This document shows positions 8,593-18,899 of a DNA stretch of 19,810 bases, in pieces (the stretch's first letter is position 1; every line of letters begins with the position of its first letter). Source of the stretch: Pseudomonadota bacterium (GTDB lineage: Bacteria > Pseudomonadota > Alphaproteobacteria > Rhizobiales > Xanthobacteraceae); NCBI GenBank assembly GCA_021823875.1, contig JAKAMD010000018.1, forward strand, positions 1 through 19,810, read 5' to 3'. A program made the translations under genes and the position numbers. The notes beneath the pieces were generated by a model. The model saw only the letters and a list, made by a program, of their open reading frames with translations, searched no databases and was not told the origin of the DNA.

Positions 8593-8672
8593 AAGCCGCG
8601 CTTGTGGATGCGCAGGGCAGTCATCGTCATGCCGCATACACTTCTGCCCACGTCCTGTGCTAACCCGCAGAC

Positions 8673-10265
<1,593 letters not shown>

Positions 10266-10274
10266 GGCGCTTTA

Positions 10275-10300
10275 CCTCTCCCCGTAAGAACGGGGAGAGG
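10275..10300. terminator. Bidirectional hairpin between convergent purH and glutamate dehydrogenase
   Basis: CCTCTCCCCGT (10275-10285) and ACGGGGAGAGG (10290-10300) form a perfect 11-bp stem with loop AAGA. It sits 9 nt after the purH stop and 1 nt beyond the stop of the reverse-strand gene, so it can terminate both. This CTCTCCCC/GGGGAGAG hairpin is a frequent intergenic motif in alphaproteobacteria as I recall, so it could equally be classed as a dispersed repeat. Confidence 0.75.
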
Positions 10301-10301
10301 G

Positions 10302-13300
10302 CTACTTCGCCAAATCCCCCAGCAGACTCGCTGCCACCGTGAGTTTCGACAGCGTGAGACCGGAGCCGGCGATTTCGTGGATCGCGGCACGGATGCGCTC
10401 GACTTCCAGCCGCCGCGGCTCCACCCACGCTTCCACCGCGCCGGCGCCGGCGCCGCCATTGCCGACCATGGCGGCGGTGATGCGGCGCTCGGCGTCGCCG
10501 ATCGAATCGAGCGCGCGGTCGAGCGCCAGACGGTCGAAATAATCGGCGACCGCAATGCCGCCGGCCGCGTGGGTGACGCGGTCGAGCTGGAAGAAAGTTT
10601 GCGTGGCGAAATAGGTCGCGGTCACCTCAGCCACCGGTTTGCCGGCGCGGTCGGCGATCAGCACGATGTCGGGCGCGGCCTTGAGCACGCTCAGATTGGC
10701 CAAGCGCCGCGCCAGGTTCTCCGGCACGCCGCCGTTCGTGAGCGCCGCCGCCTGCGCGGCACGCTCGGCGCTGGCGGCTTTCGACAACGCGGTATCGAGC
10801 GCCGCTTCCACCTGCGCGATGCCGTCGCGGTAGTGGCTGACGATGGCGTCCAGCCCTTGGCTGAGATCGACATTGCGCAGGAACCAGACCAGCCGGTCGA
10901 GCAGCAGGTCCTGCACCGTGGCATAGAGCGAAAGCTGCACGTCGCCGGCCAGCTTGTTGTCGAGCGCGTCGATCTCGCCATTGAGCTCGACCAGCCGATA
11001 GCTGTTGCGCACCGCCGCGCAGGCCGCCGCGATAGAAGCAGGGGAGGCGCCGGTCTGATCGGTCATGCGCACGATTAGCGTGGCGCCGCCACGGTTGATC
11101 ATGGCATTGGTGAGCTGGGTGGCGATGATCTCGCGCCGCAGGCGATGCGCGTGCAGCGCCTCGTCGTAGCGTTCCGCCATCTCCTTGGGGAAATAGCGCT
11201 CCAGTTCGCGCCCAAGATAGGGATCGTCCGGCACGCTCGATTGCAGCAGCTCGTTGTAGAGCGCGAGCTTGGCATAGGCGAGCAGCACCGCCAGCTCCGG
11301 CCGGGTGAGGCCCTGGTTGCGCTTGCGCCGCTCGGCCAGCGTCATGTCGTCGGGCAGGAATTCCACCGTGCGGTTGAGCGCGCCGTGGCTCTCCAGCGTC
11401 TGCATCAGGCGCAGTTGGAAGCCGAGATCCTCGAGCGCGCGCCGTTGTGCCAAGGAGAGCGCCAGCGTCTGCTCATAATTGTTGTGCAGCACCAGCCGCG
11501 CCACCTCGTCGGTCATCTCTGCGAGTAGCGCATTGCGCGCCTCGACCTTCAGCGCGCCCGAACGCAGCAAGGGGCTCAACGCGATCTTGATATTGACCTC
11601 GACGTCGGAGGTATTGACGCCGGCGGAATTGTCGATGGCATCGGTGTTGAGGCGAATACCCCGCATGGCGGCCTCCACGCGGCCGCGCTGGGTCATGCCG
11701 AGATTGGCGCCCTCGCCCACCACCTTGCAGTTCAAGTCGGCGCCGGTGACGCGGATGGCATCGTTGGAACGGTCGCCCACCGCATCGTCCGACTCGTTCG
11801 ACGCGCGTACATAGGTGCCGATGCCGCCGAAGAACAAGAGATCGACCTTGGCCTTGAGGATCGCCTTGATCAGGTCCTGCGGCGTCACGCTGGCGGGAAC
11901 GCCGAACAAGGCTTGCGCCTGCGGGCTCAGGTGGATTTCCTTGGCCTTGCGCGAATAGACCCCGCCGCCGGCCGAGATCAGGCCCTTGTCGTAGTCCTGC
12001 CAGCTCGAGCGCGGCAAATCGAACAGCCGCTTGCGCTCGGCCAGGCTCGCCTTCGGGTCGGGATCGGGATCGATGAAGATGTCGCGGTGATCGAAAGCTG
12101 CCACCAGCTTGATGGTGTCCTCGCGCAGCATGCCGTTGCCGAATACGTCGCCCGACATGTCGCCGACGCCGACCACGCTGAACGGCGTGGCATGAATGTT
12201 GACGTCCATCTCGCGGAAATGGCGCTTGACCGATTCCCAGGCGCCGCGCGCGGTGATGCCCATGGCCTTGTGGTCGTAGCCGGCCGAGCCGCCCGACGCG
12301 AAAGCATCGCCCAGCCAGTAGTCATGCGCGAGCGAGATCGCGTTAGCAATATCGGAGAAGGTGGCGGTGCCCTTGTCCGCCGCGACAACGAGATAAGGAT
12401 CATCATCGTCGTGGCGCACGCAAGCCGCGGGCGGGATGACAGCGCCATCCGGCCCGATGTTGTCGGTGATATCGAGCAGCGTGGAGATGAACAGCTTGTA
12501 GGTGGCGATGCCTTCGGCCTGGAACTCTTCGCGCGTCGGGTTCTTCGGCATCAGCTTGGGCACGAAACCGCCCTTGGCGCCGACCGGCACGATCACCGCG
12601 TTCTTGACCTGCTGCGCCTTCACCAGGCCGAGGATCTCGGTGCGGAAATCCTGCGGCCGGTCCGACCAGCGGATGCCGCCGCGCGCCACCTTGCCGAAGC
12701 GCAAATGCACGCCTTCCACCCGCGGCGAATAGACGAAGATTTCATAGAGCGGGCGCGGCAGCGGCAGGTCGGTAACCTTGCCGCTCGCGAACTTGATGGC
12801 GATCAGCGGTTTCGGCTGCCCGTCTGCAGCGGTCTGATAGAAATTGGTACGCAAGGCCACCTGCACCGCGTTGACGAAGTGGCGCAGGATGCGGTCCTCG
12901 TCGAGGCTGTCGACCGCCTGCAGCGCGTCCTCGATGCGCGCCGCAATTGTTTTCTGCTTTTCGTCGCGCGCGACCGCCGCCTCCGGGCGTGGGTCGAAGC
13001 GCGCATGGAACAGCGCTACGATGTCGGCAGCGATGCCGGCATATTTCACCAGCGTCGCCCACATATAGTCCTGCGAGAACAGCACGCGGATTTGCCGCAA
13101 ATAGCGCGACAGCGTGCGGATCAGCGCCACCTCGCGCCAGGCCAGGCCGGCAGCAAGCGTCAGCGCATTGTAGCCATCGTTCTCGGCGGCGCCGCGCATC
13201 GCCATCAGGAAGGTGGCTTCGAGCGGCGCCTTGCCGGCACCAAGATCGATCGGCGCGCCGTCGCCACGGGTGAGCAGCATGTCGTGCAGCCAGAAGCGGG

Positions 13301-15113
13301 CCTCGCCCGGCGGCGTGACCCGGTAGGTGCGCTCATCCACCACCCTAAAGCCCATGTTCTCCAGGACCGGCACGCGCTCCGACAGCGGCAGCGGCCGTCC
13401 GAAGCTCCACACCTTCAGGCTGACATTGCGCTGCTCTTCCTCCTCGCGATGGCGGAAATCGACCGCCAGCGGGCGCTCCTCGGTCAGCGCCTCGATGGTG
13501 CGGATATCGTCGGCCGCCACGCTCGGCGGATAGAATTCGTGGAAGCCTTCGGAGAACGCCGCGCTGTAGCGGGCGAACAAGGCCTGCGCCTCAGCCGGCG
13601 GATTGAGTGCCGCCAGCGCTTCGGCGAGCCCGTCATTCCAGGTACGGATAATCGCCGCCACTTCGCGTTCAAGCGTCGTGCGATCGACCTTCGGCGCCGG
13701 CCCGCCGCTGCGGCCGATGATGAAGTGCACGCGCACCAGTGGCCCTTCCGGAAAGAACGGATAGAACACCGACACCCGGCCGCTGAAGACGCGCGCCAGA
13801 TGGTCGCCAATCTGTTGGCGCACGTCGCTGTCGTAGCGGTCGCGCGGCATATACAGCAGCACCGAGACGAAACGGTCAAAGCGGTCGTAACGGGCCAGCA
13901 CGCGCACGCGCGGATGCTCGCCCAGTTGCATGATGGCGAGCGCGAAGTCGTAGAGCGTGTCCTCGTCGATCTGGAACAGCTCGTCGCGAGGATAACTCTC
14001 CAGCACATTCGCCAAGGCTTTGCCGGAATGGCTGTCAGGCGCGTAGCCGGCGCGCCGCTCGATGGCGGCGATCTTACGGCGCAGATAGGGAATGGCGTGG
14101 GCAGGACGCGTATAGGCGGTGGAGGTGAACAGGCCGACAATGCGCAATTCGCCGGTCAGGTTGCCGTCGGCATCGAACCGCTTGACCCCGACATAATCGA
14201 GATAGACGCGCCGGTGCACGCGCGAAATCACATTGGCCTTGGCGATGATCAGCGGCCGCGGCTCGCGCAGGAAGGTCATGATCTCCGGCGTGATTTCCAG
14301 ATGCTCGCCGCCGCGCCGCAGTACGCGCACCTCGGGCGAGCGCATGACGCCGAGCGCGGTGGCGAAGTCAGGCGTCAGCTTTGCCCCGTCGCAGACATAA
14401 TTGCGCATGCCGAGGAAAGTGAAATTGTTGTCGCGCAACCATTGCAGGAGCTGGATCGCCTCGGCGATCTCGTCCACCGGCAGCGGCGGCGGATTGAGCT
14501 CGAGATCGGCGATCACGTTGTCGACGCGCTCCAGCATGGCGCGCCAATCATCGACCGCCGAACGCACCTCGCCGAGCACGGTTTCCAAGGCGCGCGTGAT
14601 TTCGTTGCGCCCGCTTTCGTTGGCAATCGGCGCGACGTGCACATGAATGAAGCTCTCGCGTGTGCCGTGGCTGGCACCCGGCGCGCCGAGCGCGCAGAGC
14701 CGGCTGTCTTCGCGCGTCACGCCGAAGACCGGATGCGCCACCAGCAGCACGTCGATCCGCCGCTCGGCGAGTTCCCCCATCACCGAGTCGAGCAGAAATG
14801 GCATGTCGTCGTTGACGGCTTCGATCACGGTGACCGTCTGCCGCACCCCGGAGACGGCAAGCGTCACCGTCTCGCAGCGGATTTTGGGCGCGGCCGGTTT
14901 GCGCTGGCTGAAGAAATCCCACGCCCGCTCGCCAAGCTCGGCGAGATCGGCAGCGGCATAGCGCGCCACGTCCTCCGGCACAGCGCGCGCATAGAGCTGA
15001 GACACGAAAGTGGCGGGAATGTCCGGGCGACGTCCGTGCAGGAGTGCGTCGGCCTCGGCAAGACTGGCCTGGGCGGGGTTTTCTTCCGGAGTACCGGGAA
15101 GCACGACTGCCAT
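10302..15113 (-). CDS. gdhB: NAD-specific glutamate dehydrogenase, large (about 180 kDa) type
   Basis: A 1603-residue cytosolic enzyme of the giant GDH class known from Streptomyces clavuligerus, Pseudomonas (gdhB) and Caulobacter (gdhZ). It oxidatively deaminates glutamate to 2-oxoglutarate and ammonium with NAD+. The N-terminal ~700 residues are the ACT-like regulatory region (for example DMPFLLDSVMGEL near 105-117). The catalytic core shows RGGIRWSDRPQDFRTE around 805-820, AKGGFVPK around 846-853 with the presumed substrate-binding Lys847, and GDMSGDVFGNGML near 980. Also present are GGIGTYVRASNESDD near 1095, GEGANLGMTQRGR near 1130-1142 and SAGVNTSDVEVNIKI near 1160. Start: ATG at 15113 with AGAGGA 4 nt upstream. 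It converges on purH and is divergent from the AhpD-like gene. Length and motifs are intact. Confidence 0.95.
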   Translation of the reverse strand: MAVVLPGTPEENPAQASLAEADALLHGRRPDIPATFVSQLYARAVPEDVARYAAADLAELGERAWDFFSQRKPAAPKIRCETVTLAVSGVRQTVTVIEAVNDDMPFLLDSVMGELAERRIDVLLVAHPVFGVTREDSRLCALGAPGASHGTRESFIHVHVAPIANESGRNEITRALETVLGEVRSAVDDWRAMLERVDNVIADLELNPPPLPVDEIAEAIQLLQWLRDNNFTFLGMRNYVCDGAKLTPDFATALGVMRSPEVRVLRRGGEHLEITPEIMTFLREPRPLIIAKANVISRVHRRVYLDYVGVKRFDADGNLTGELRIVGLFTSTAYTRPAHAIPYLRRKIAAIERRAGYAPDSHSGKALANVLESYPRDELFQIDEDTLYDFALAIMQLGEHPRVRVLARYDRFDRFVSVLLYMPRDRYDSDVRQQIGDHLARVFSGRVSVFYPFFPEGPLVRVHFIIGRSGGPAPKVDRTTLEREVAAIIRTWNDGLAEALAALNPPAEAQALFARYSAAFSEGFHEFYPPSVAADDIRTIEALTEERPLAVDFRHREEEEQRNVSLKVWSFGRPLPLSERVPVLENMGFRVVDERTYRVTPPGEARFWLHDMLLTRGDGAPIDLGAGKAPLEATFLMAMRGAAENDGYNALTLAAGLAWREVALIRTLSRYLRQIRVLFSQDYMWATLVKYAGIAADIVALFHARFDPRPEAAVARDEKQKTIAARIEDALQAVDSLDEDRILRHFVNAVQVALRTNFYQTAADGQPKPLIAIKFASGKVTDLPLPRPLYEIFVYSPRVEGVHLRFGKVARGGIRWSDRPQDFRTEILGLVKAQQVKNAVIVPVGAKGGFVPKLMPKNPTREEFQAEGIATYKLFISTLLDITDNIGPDGAVIPPAACVRHDDDDPYLVVAADKGTATFSDIANAISLAHDYWLGDAFASGGSAGYDHKAMGITARGAWESVKRHFREMDVNIHATPFSVVGVGDMSGDVFGNGMLREDTIKLVAAFDHRDIFIDPDPDPKASLAERKRLFDLPRSSWQDYDKGLISAGGGVYSRKAKEIHLSPQAQALFGVPASVTPQDLIKAILKAKVDLLFFGGIGTYVRASNESDDAVGDRSNDAIRVTGADLNCKVVGEGANLGMTQRGRVEAAMRGIRLNTDAIDNSAGVNTSDVEVNIKIALSPLLRSGALKVEARNALLAEMTDEVARLVLHNNYEQTLALSLAQRRALEDLGFQLRLMQTLESHGALNRTVEFLPDDMTLAERRKRNQGLTRPELAVLLAYAKLALYNELLQSSVPDDPYLGRELERYFPKEMAERYDEALHAHRLRREIIATQLTNAMINRGGATLIVRMTDQTGASPASIAAACAAVRNSYRLVELNGEIDALDNKLAGDVQLSLYATVQDLLLDRLVWFLRNVDLSQGLDAIVSHYRDGIAQVEAALDTALSKAASAERAAQAAALTNGGVPENLARRLANLSVLKAAPDIVLIADRAGKPVAEVTATYFATQTFFQLDRVTHAAGGIAVADYFDRLALDRALDSIGDAERRITAAMVGNGGAGAGAVEAWVEPRRLEVERIRAAIHEIAGSGLTLSKLTVAASLLGDLAK

Positions 15114-15190
15114 GGCGTCCTCTTGCGTTTCTTATCGATTCGCCCGCAGCAACAGTGTTCACGTCCCGCGTCGCGCCGTCGAGAGCAACG

Positions 15191-15202
15191 CACCAATTGG
15201 TG
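15191..15202. promoter_or_regulatory. 12-bp perfect palindrome in the divergent dehydrogenase/AhpD region
   Basis: CACCAATTGGTG is an uninterrupted 12-bp palindrome 78 nt upstream of the dehydrogenase ATG and 162 nt upstream of the AhpD-like ATG. Size, symmetry and position suit a dimeric repressor or activator site. No cognate regulator gene is in the window, and the rest of the 250-nt region shows no clean promoter pair, so the call is tentative. Confidence 0.35.
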
Positions 15203-15363
15203 ACGCGAGGATGGCGCATGGCTCGGGGGGCTGCCTGCGCGGCGTCCCTACTGCCCGATAACTTGCTGAAATCAATCGCAAAACGGCTGTCCCGCGGTCG
15301 TATCGCCGGTGCTCGGAACATTGTAGGCTCACGCCCAAAGCACGCTTGATCAAGGGGAAGGAC

Positions 15364-15996
15364 ATGCCGATGGGCAAGGCCAGCAAGACCATGAAAGCCG
15401 CCAAACCGGCGGCGGGCGCAGCGCCCGTGGCCGACGATGAACCGGTCATCGCGCTCGACCTGCCACCGAACAAGCTCTCGCCGGTGATGGCGACCTATTT
15501 CCAGAAATGCCAGGACAAGCTCGGCTTCGTGCCCAATGTGCTGGTCGCCTTCGCTTTCGACAATGCCAAGCTCGAAGCCTTCGTCGCCATGTACAACGAC
15601 CTGATGTTCGGTGAGAGCGGATTGTCGAAGCTCGAACGCGAGATGATCGCCGTGGCGGTGTCCTCGCAGAACCGCTGCTACTACTGCCTCACGGCGCACG
15701 GCGCGGCGGTGCGGCAATATTCCGGTAATCCGATCCTGGGCGAGCAGATGGTGATGAATTATCGCGCCGCGCGTCTCAATAAGCGCCAGCGGACCATGCT
15801 CGACTTCGCGGTCAAGCTCACTGCGCAACCGGCCGAAGTCGAGGAAGCCGATCGCGAGCAGCTTCGCCGCGCCGGCTTCTCCGAGCGCGACATCTGGGAT
15901 ATCGCCGCTGTCGCCGGCTTCTTCAACATGTCGAACCGCATCGCTGCCGCCACCGACATGCGGCCGAACCTCGTCTACCACGGACAGACGCGGTAG
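15364..15996 (+). CDS. Peroxidase-related / AhpD-like carboxymuconolactone decarboxylase family protein
   Basis: A 210-residue protein of the AhpD-like fold, the peroxidase-related subgroup. The redox motif is SSQNRCYYCLTAHG at residues 101-114: Cys105 and Cys108 with His112, the CxxC-x3-H pattern of AhpD-type peroxidases. KLGFVPNVL near 52-60 is also typical of the subgroup. Members may reduce peroxides via a thiol relay, but substrates are mostly unknown. The first ~25 residues are Lys/Ala/Pro-rich with no hydrophobic core, so this is a flexible basic tail rather than a signal peptide. Start: ATG at 15364 lies 5 nt after GGGGA; an ATG at 15370 is equally possible, and an in-frame TTG at 15346 is less likely. 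It is transcribed divergently from the glutamate dehydrogenase. Confidence 0.88.
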   Translation: MPMGKASKTMKAAKPAAGAAPVADDEPVIALDLPPNKLSPVMATYFQKCQDKLGFVPNVLVAFAFDNAKLEAFVAMYNDLMFGESGLSKLEREMIAVAVSSQNRCYYCLTAHGAAVRQYSGNPILGEQMVMNYRAARLNKRQRTMLDFAVKLTAQPAEVEEADREQLRRAGFSERDIWDIAAVAGFFNMSNRIAAATDMRPNLVYHGQTR

Positions 15997-16052
15997 CTCA
16001 CGTTTCCCGCGCGCAGGGGCAGCGATACAAACGAAAGGCCTTCCACCCGTTC

Positions 16053-16072
16053 ATTCCCACGCAAGCGGGAAT
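16053..16072. repeat. Short palindromic repeat of the ATTCCC/GGGAAT type
   Basis: ATTCCC at 16053-16058 and GGGAAT at 16067-16072 flank an 8-nt centre (ACGCAAGC), preceded by TC and followed by CCAG. This resembles the widespread proteobacterial REP-like sequence TTCCCGC...GCGGGAATCCAG. It lies 57 nt after the AhpD-like stop and about 100 nt before ggt, in a 179-nt gap with no other clear signal. Confidence 0.55.
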
Positions 16073-16175
16073 CCAGTAACAGCCACGCGATGCATGTTGC
16101 GCAAGAACTAGGTTATCGCTTGCGCGGGGACGAGTGGCTGTAAGACTACGGCAACAAGACTGCTCCGATGAGAAC

Positions 16176-17900
16176 ATGATGTTCCACGCCGTTCGTACTT
16201 TGTCGTTGGTGATCGCGCTCCTCGCGAGCACTCTCGCCCAGGCGCAGGTCGCGCCGGAGCAGTACGCGCCGGCGATTCCGCCGGCGCAGAGCGTCACCGC
16301 CCCTAACGGCATGGTGGTGGCGCAGGAACAGCGCGCAGCACGCATCGGCATCGAGCTCCTCGACCGCGGCGGCAATGCGGTCGATGCTGCGGTGGCGGTC
16401 GGATTCGCGCTGGCCGTGACCTATCCGCGCGCCGGCAATCTCGGCGGCGGCGGCTTCATGGTGATCCATCTCGCCAAAGGTCACCGCGACATCGCCATCG
16501 ACTACCGCGAGACCGCGCCGGCCGCCGCTACGCCTACCATGTTCCTCGATGCGCAGGGCAACCCCGATCCGGCGAAATCGCGCGATTCGGGGCTTGCGGT
16601 CGGTGTGCCCGGCACGGTCGCCGGGCTGGCGCTGGCGGCGAAGAAATACGGCTCCGGCAAGCTTTCACTCGCCGAGCTGATCGCGCCCGCGATCGATCTC
16701 GCGCGCAATGGCGTCCGCGTCGAAGACGATATCGCCGATTCTTTGCCGGGTGCGCAGGCGCGGCTCAAGCGCTGGCCATCATCGGCTGCGATCTTCATCA
16801 ATGGCGACCGGGTGCTACAGGAAGGCGATCGGCTGATCCAACTCGACCTGGCCGACACCTTGCAGGCGATTGCCGATAACGGGCCGGGCGCTTTCTACAC
16901 CGGCCGCATCGCCGACGAGATTGCCGAAGCGGTGGACCAGGCCGGCGGCATCATGACGGCGAAAGACCTCGCCGATTACAAGGCCGTCGAAAGGCCGGTG
17001 GTACGCGGAAAATATCGCGGTTACGACATCGTCTCGATGCCGCCGCCGTCGTCGGGGGGCGTGGCGCTGATTGAGATGCTGAACATCCTCGAAGGCTACC
17101 ATCTCGGCGCGCTGCCGCGCGAAGCGGCGCTGCACGACATGATCGAGGCGATGAAGCACGCCTATGCCGATCGCGCCGTCTACATGGGCGATCCCGATTT
17201 CATCAAAGTGCCGGTCGCCGCCCTCACCTCCAAGGGCTACGCCTCCTCACTGCGCGCCACGATCGGCGCGCGCGCGACGCCAGCCACCAATATTCGCGTC
17301 GGCAAGCCCGTCGAGTCGGAGGGCCAGAACACCACGCAGTTCTCCGTCATCGACCGCGACGGCAACGCGGTGTCGAACACCTATACGCTGAATTTCTCCT
17401 ACGGCCTCGGCCTCGTCGCCGATGGCACCGGCGTGCTGCTCAATAACGAGCTCGACGACTTCACCGCCAAGCCGGGCACCGCCAATGCCTATGGCCTGGT
17501 CGGCTTCAACAAGAACCTGCCTGGGCCGAGCAAGCGCCCACTGTCCTCGATGACGCCGACCATCGTGCTGAAGGACGGCAAGCCGTTCCTCATCACCGGC
17601 TCGCCCGGCGGCAGCCGCATCATCACCGCAGTGCTGCAGGTGATCTCGAACGTGATCGACTTCCATATGCCGATCGATCAGGCGGTGAGCGCGCCACGCC
17701 TGCATAACCAGTGGGAGCCGGACAAGACCTTTGTGGAGCCGGGCTTCGACCCGAAAGTGCTCGAGGCGCTGACAGCACGCGGCCAAACTATCGTGCCGAC
17801 GGCCCCGCATACCGATGCGAATTCGATTGAAGTGACCCCGGACGGCTATGTCGGCGCCGCCGACCGCCGCACCCGCGGCTCCATGGCGGCGGGGTATTGA
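16176..17900 (+). CDS. ggt: Gamma-glutamyltranspeptidase, exported precursor
   Basis: A 574-residue precursor of the Ntn-hydrolase type that self-cleaves into large and small subunits. It hydrolyses or transfers the gamma-glutamyl group of glutathione and related peptides in the periplasm. A Sec signal peptide is clear: hydrophobic core LSLVIALLASTLA and an AQA/QV cleavage site near residue 24. Family marks include GGNAVDAAVAVGFAL near 65-79, DYRETAP (Arg binding the glutamate carboxylate) near 109-115, and the autocleavage/catalytic Thr386 in NTTQFSVIDRDGNAVSNTYTLN. Further marks are NNELDDF, PLSSMTPT (oxyanion serines) and GSPGGSRIIT. Start: ATG at 16176 (or 16179), chosen because it begins the signal peptide; an in-frame GTG at 16134 would add 14 polar residues. 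The Shine-Dalgarno is poor. A YbaK-family gene follows 2 nt after the stop. Confidence 0.96.
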   Translation: MMFHAVRTLSLVIALLASTLAQAQVAPEQYAPAIPPAQSVTAPNGMVVAQEQRAARIGIELLDRGGNAVDAAVAVGFALAVTYPRAGNLGGGGFMVIHLAKGHRDIAIDYRETAPAAATPTMFLDAQGNPDPAKSRDSGLAVGVPGTVAGLALAAKKYGSGKLSLAELIAPAIDLARNGVRVEDDIADSLPGAQARLKRWPSSAAIFINGDRVLQEGDRLIQLDLADTLQAIADNGPGAFYTGRIADEIAEAVDQAGGIMTAKDLADYKAVERPVVRGKYRGYDIVSMPPPSSGGVALIEMLNILEGYHLGALPREAALHDMIEAMKHAYADRAVYMGDPDFIKVPVAALTSKGYASSLRATIGARATPATNIRVGKPVESEGQNTTQFSVIDRDGNAVSNTYTLNFSYGLGLVADGTGVLLNNELDDFTAKPGTANAYGLVGFNKNLPGPSKRPLSSMTPTIVLKDGKPFLITGSPGGSRIITAVLQVISNVIDFHMPIDQAVSAPRLHNQWEPDKTFVEPGFDPKVLEALTARGQTIVPTAPHTDANSIEVTPDGYVGAADRRTRGSMAAGY

Positions 17901-17902
17901 GC

Positions 17903-18370
17903 ATGAGCGATTCGGTCGAACGCGTGCGCGCGTCGCTCATCGCCGCCGGCCACCCCGACACCATCACCATGTTTCCCGAAGGCACCCGCACCGCGCAGGA
18001 CGCTGCCAATGCGGTCGGCTGCACGGTGGCGCAGATCGCCAAATCGATCGTGCTGAGGGCGGACGAACAGGTGGTACTGGTGATCGCGTCGGGCGCCAAC
18101 CGGGTGGACACCGGCAAGATTGCCGCGAGCCTCGGCCGCTCGGTCAAACCGGCGGACGGACGCTGGGTGCGCGACGTCACCGGTTTCGCCATCGGCGGGG
18201 TCTCGCCGGTCGGCCATCAGCCGGCGCCGCGCATCTTCATCGACGCGGATTTGATGGCGCTCGATCCGGTCTGGGCCGCCGCCGGGACGCCACGGCACGT
18301 GTTCCGCACCAGCGCGGCGGAGCTCGTTCGCATGACGAACGGGACGGTTGCGGATGTGAGAGAAGGCTAG
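17903..18370 (+). CDS. YbaK/EbsC family aminoacyl-tRNA deacylase-like protein
   Basis: A 155-residue single-domain protein of the YbaK/ProXp superfamily, which hydrolyses mischarged aminoacyl-tRNAs in trans. Visible marks are the conserved lysine in QIAKSIVLRAD (Lys47), the VIASGANRVD strand near 61-70, and GFAIGGVSPVGH at 94-105, typical of the family's substrate loop. The exact specificity (Cys-tRNA-Pro as for E. coli YbaK, or the ProXp-x type) cannot be decided from the sequence. Start: ATG at 17903, 2 nt after the ggt stop, with GGCGGGG upstream; a TTG overlapping the ggt stop is less likely. The close spacing suggests co-transcription with ggt, although no functional link is evident. A tRNA gene lies just downstream on the other strand. 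Confidence 0.9.
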   Translation: MSDSVERVRASLIAAGHPDTITMFPEGTRTAQDAANAVGCTVAQIAKSIVLRADEQVVLVIASGANRVDTGKIAASLGRSVKPADGRWVRDVTGFAIGGVSPVGHQPAPRIFIDADLMALDPVWAAAGTPRHVFRTSAAELVRMTNGTVADVREG

Positions 18371-18392
18371 CGCGCTGTGGCGCCGCGAAGAC

Positions 18393-18467
<75 letters not shown>

Positions 18468-18573
18468 ATCCGTCAGATACATAGCATCGCGCCGGTTAAT
18501 AGCCAGACCCGGCCCGCTGCGGCCGTTCCTATAGACATAAGCCCGGCCACTTGGCAACTCACCCGTCAAACGG

Positions 18574-18843
18574 TCAGCGGTGGCTCCGCCGCCGGTGGTG
18601 AATCTTGCGTTTCGGCTTCAATTCTGGGCCCGAATAGGCCGGATTCTGGCTGCAGAAGCCGCGATTGCCGGCCAAGACGTTTGGCAGGCACTCCTCAAAG
18701 GTGCGGTACTGACAATCCCAATAGACGTCTGTGGGGGCTAGGGAAATCACCGCACACCAGGGCGGCGCCCTATTGGCCACCGCCGGGTGGCTGACGGCCG
18801 TAGCGGCCAGCACCAGGGCCCCGACAAGAAACTTTTGCCTCAT
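18574..18843 (-). CDS. Small exported cysteine-containing protein, DUF3551-like
   Basis: An 89-residue protein with a Sec signal peptide (MRQKFLVGALVLAATAVSHP, cleavage after AVA at 23). The short mature part starts APPWCA and contains four cysteines (C30, C44, C52, C64) in a PWCA...DCQYRTFEEC...FCSQNPAY pattern characteristic of DUF3551, a family abundant in Bradyrhizobium-like bacteria. It ends in a strongly basic tail with histidines and arginines (residues 76-89). The four cysteines suggest two disulfides in the periplasm. Function is unknown. Start: ATG at 18843 with GAGG 8 nt upstream; the longer frame to 18885 lacks a ribosome site and would bury the signal. It is divergent from the prolyl-tRNA deacylase gene, sharing a 56-nt intergenic region. 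Confidence 0.82.
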   Translation of the reverse strand: MRQKFLVGALVLAATAVSHPAVANRAPPWCAVISLAPTDVYWDCQYRTFEECLPNVLAGNRGFCSQNPAYSGPELKPKRKIHHRRRSHR

Positions 18844-18899
18844 CTTCGACCTCGCTGTTTGACGATGATAATAACACCGGAACAACCCAGCCGCTTCGC

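Noticed and set aside
11913..15203. A 1096-codon open frame on the + strand opposite the glutamate dehydrogenase gene
   Set aside because: It is a shadow of the high-GC codon bias of the real reverse-strand gene. The translation is Arg/His/Asp/Ala-rich low-complexity with no recognisable motif, and the reverse strand encodes a complete conserved enzyme.
14548..15981. A 477-codon reverse-strand frame spanning the AhpD-like gene and the start of the dehydrogenase gene
   Set aside because: It crosses two well-supported genes and an intergenic region; its composition changes midway and no domain is seen.
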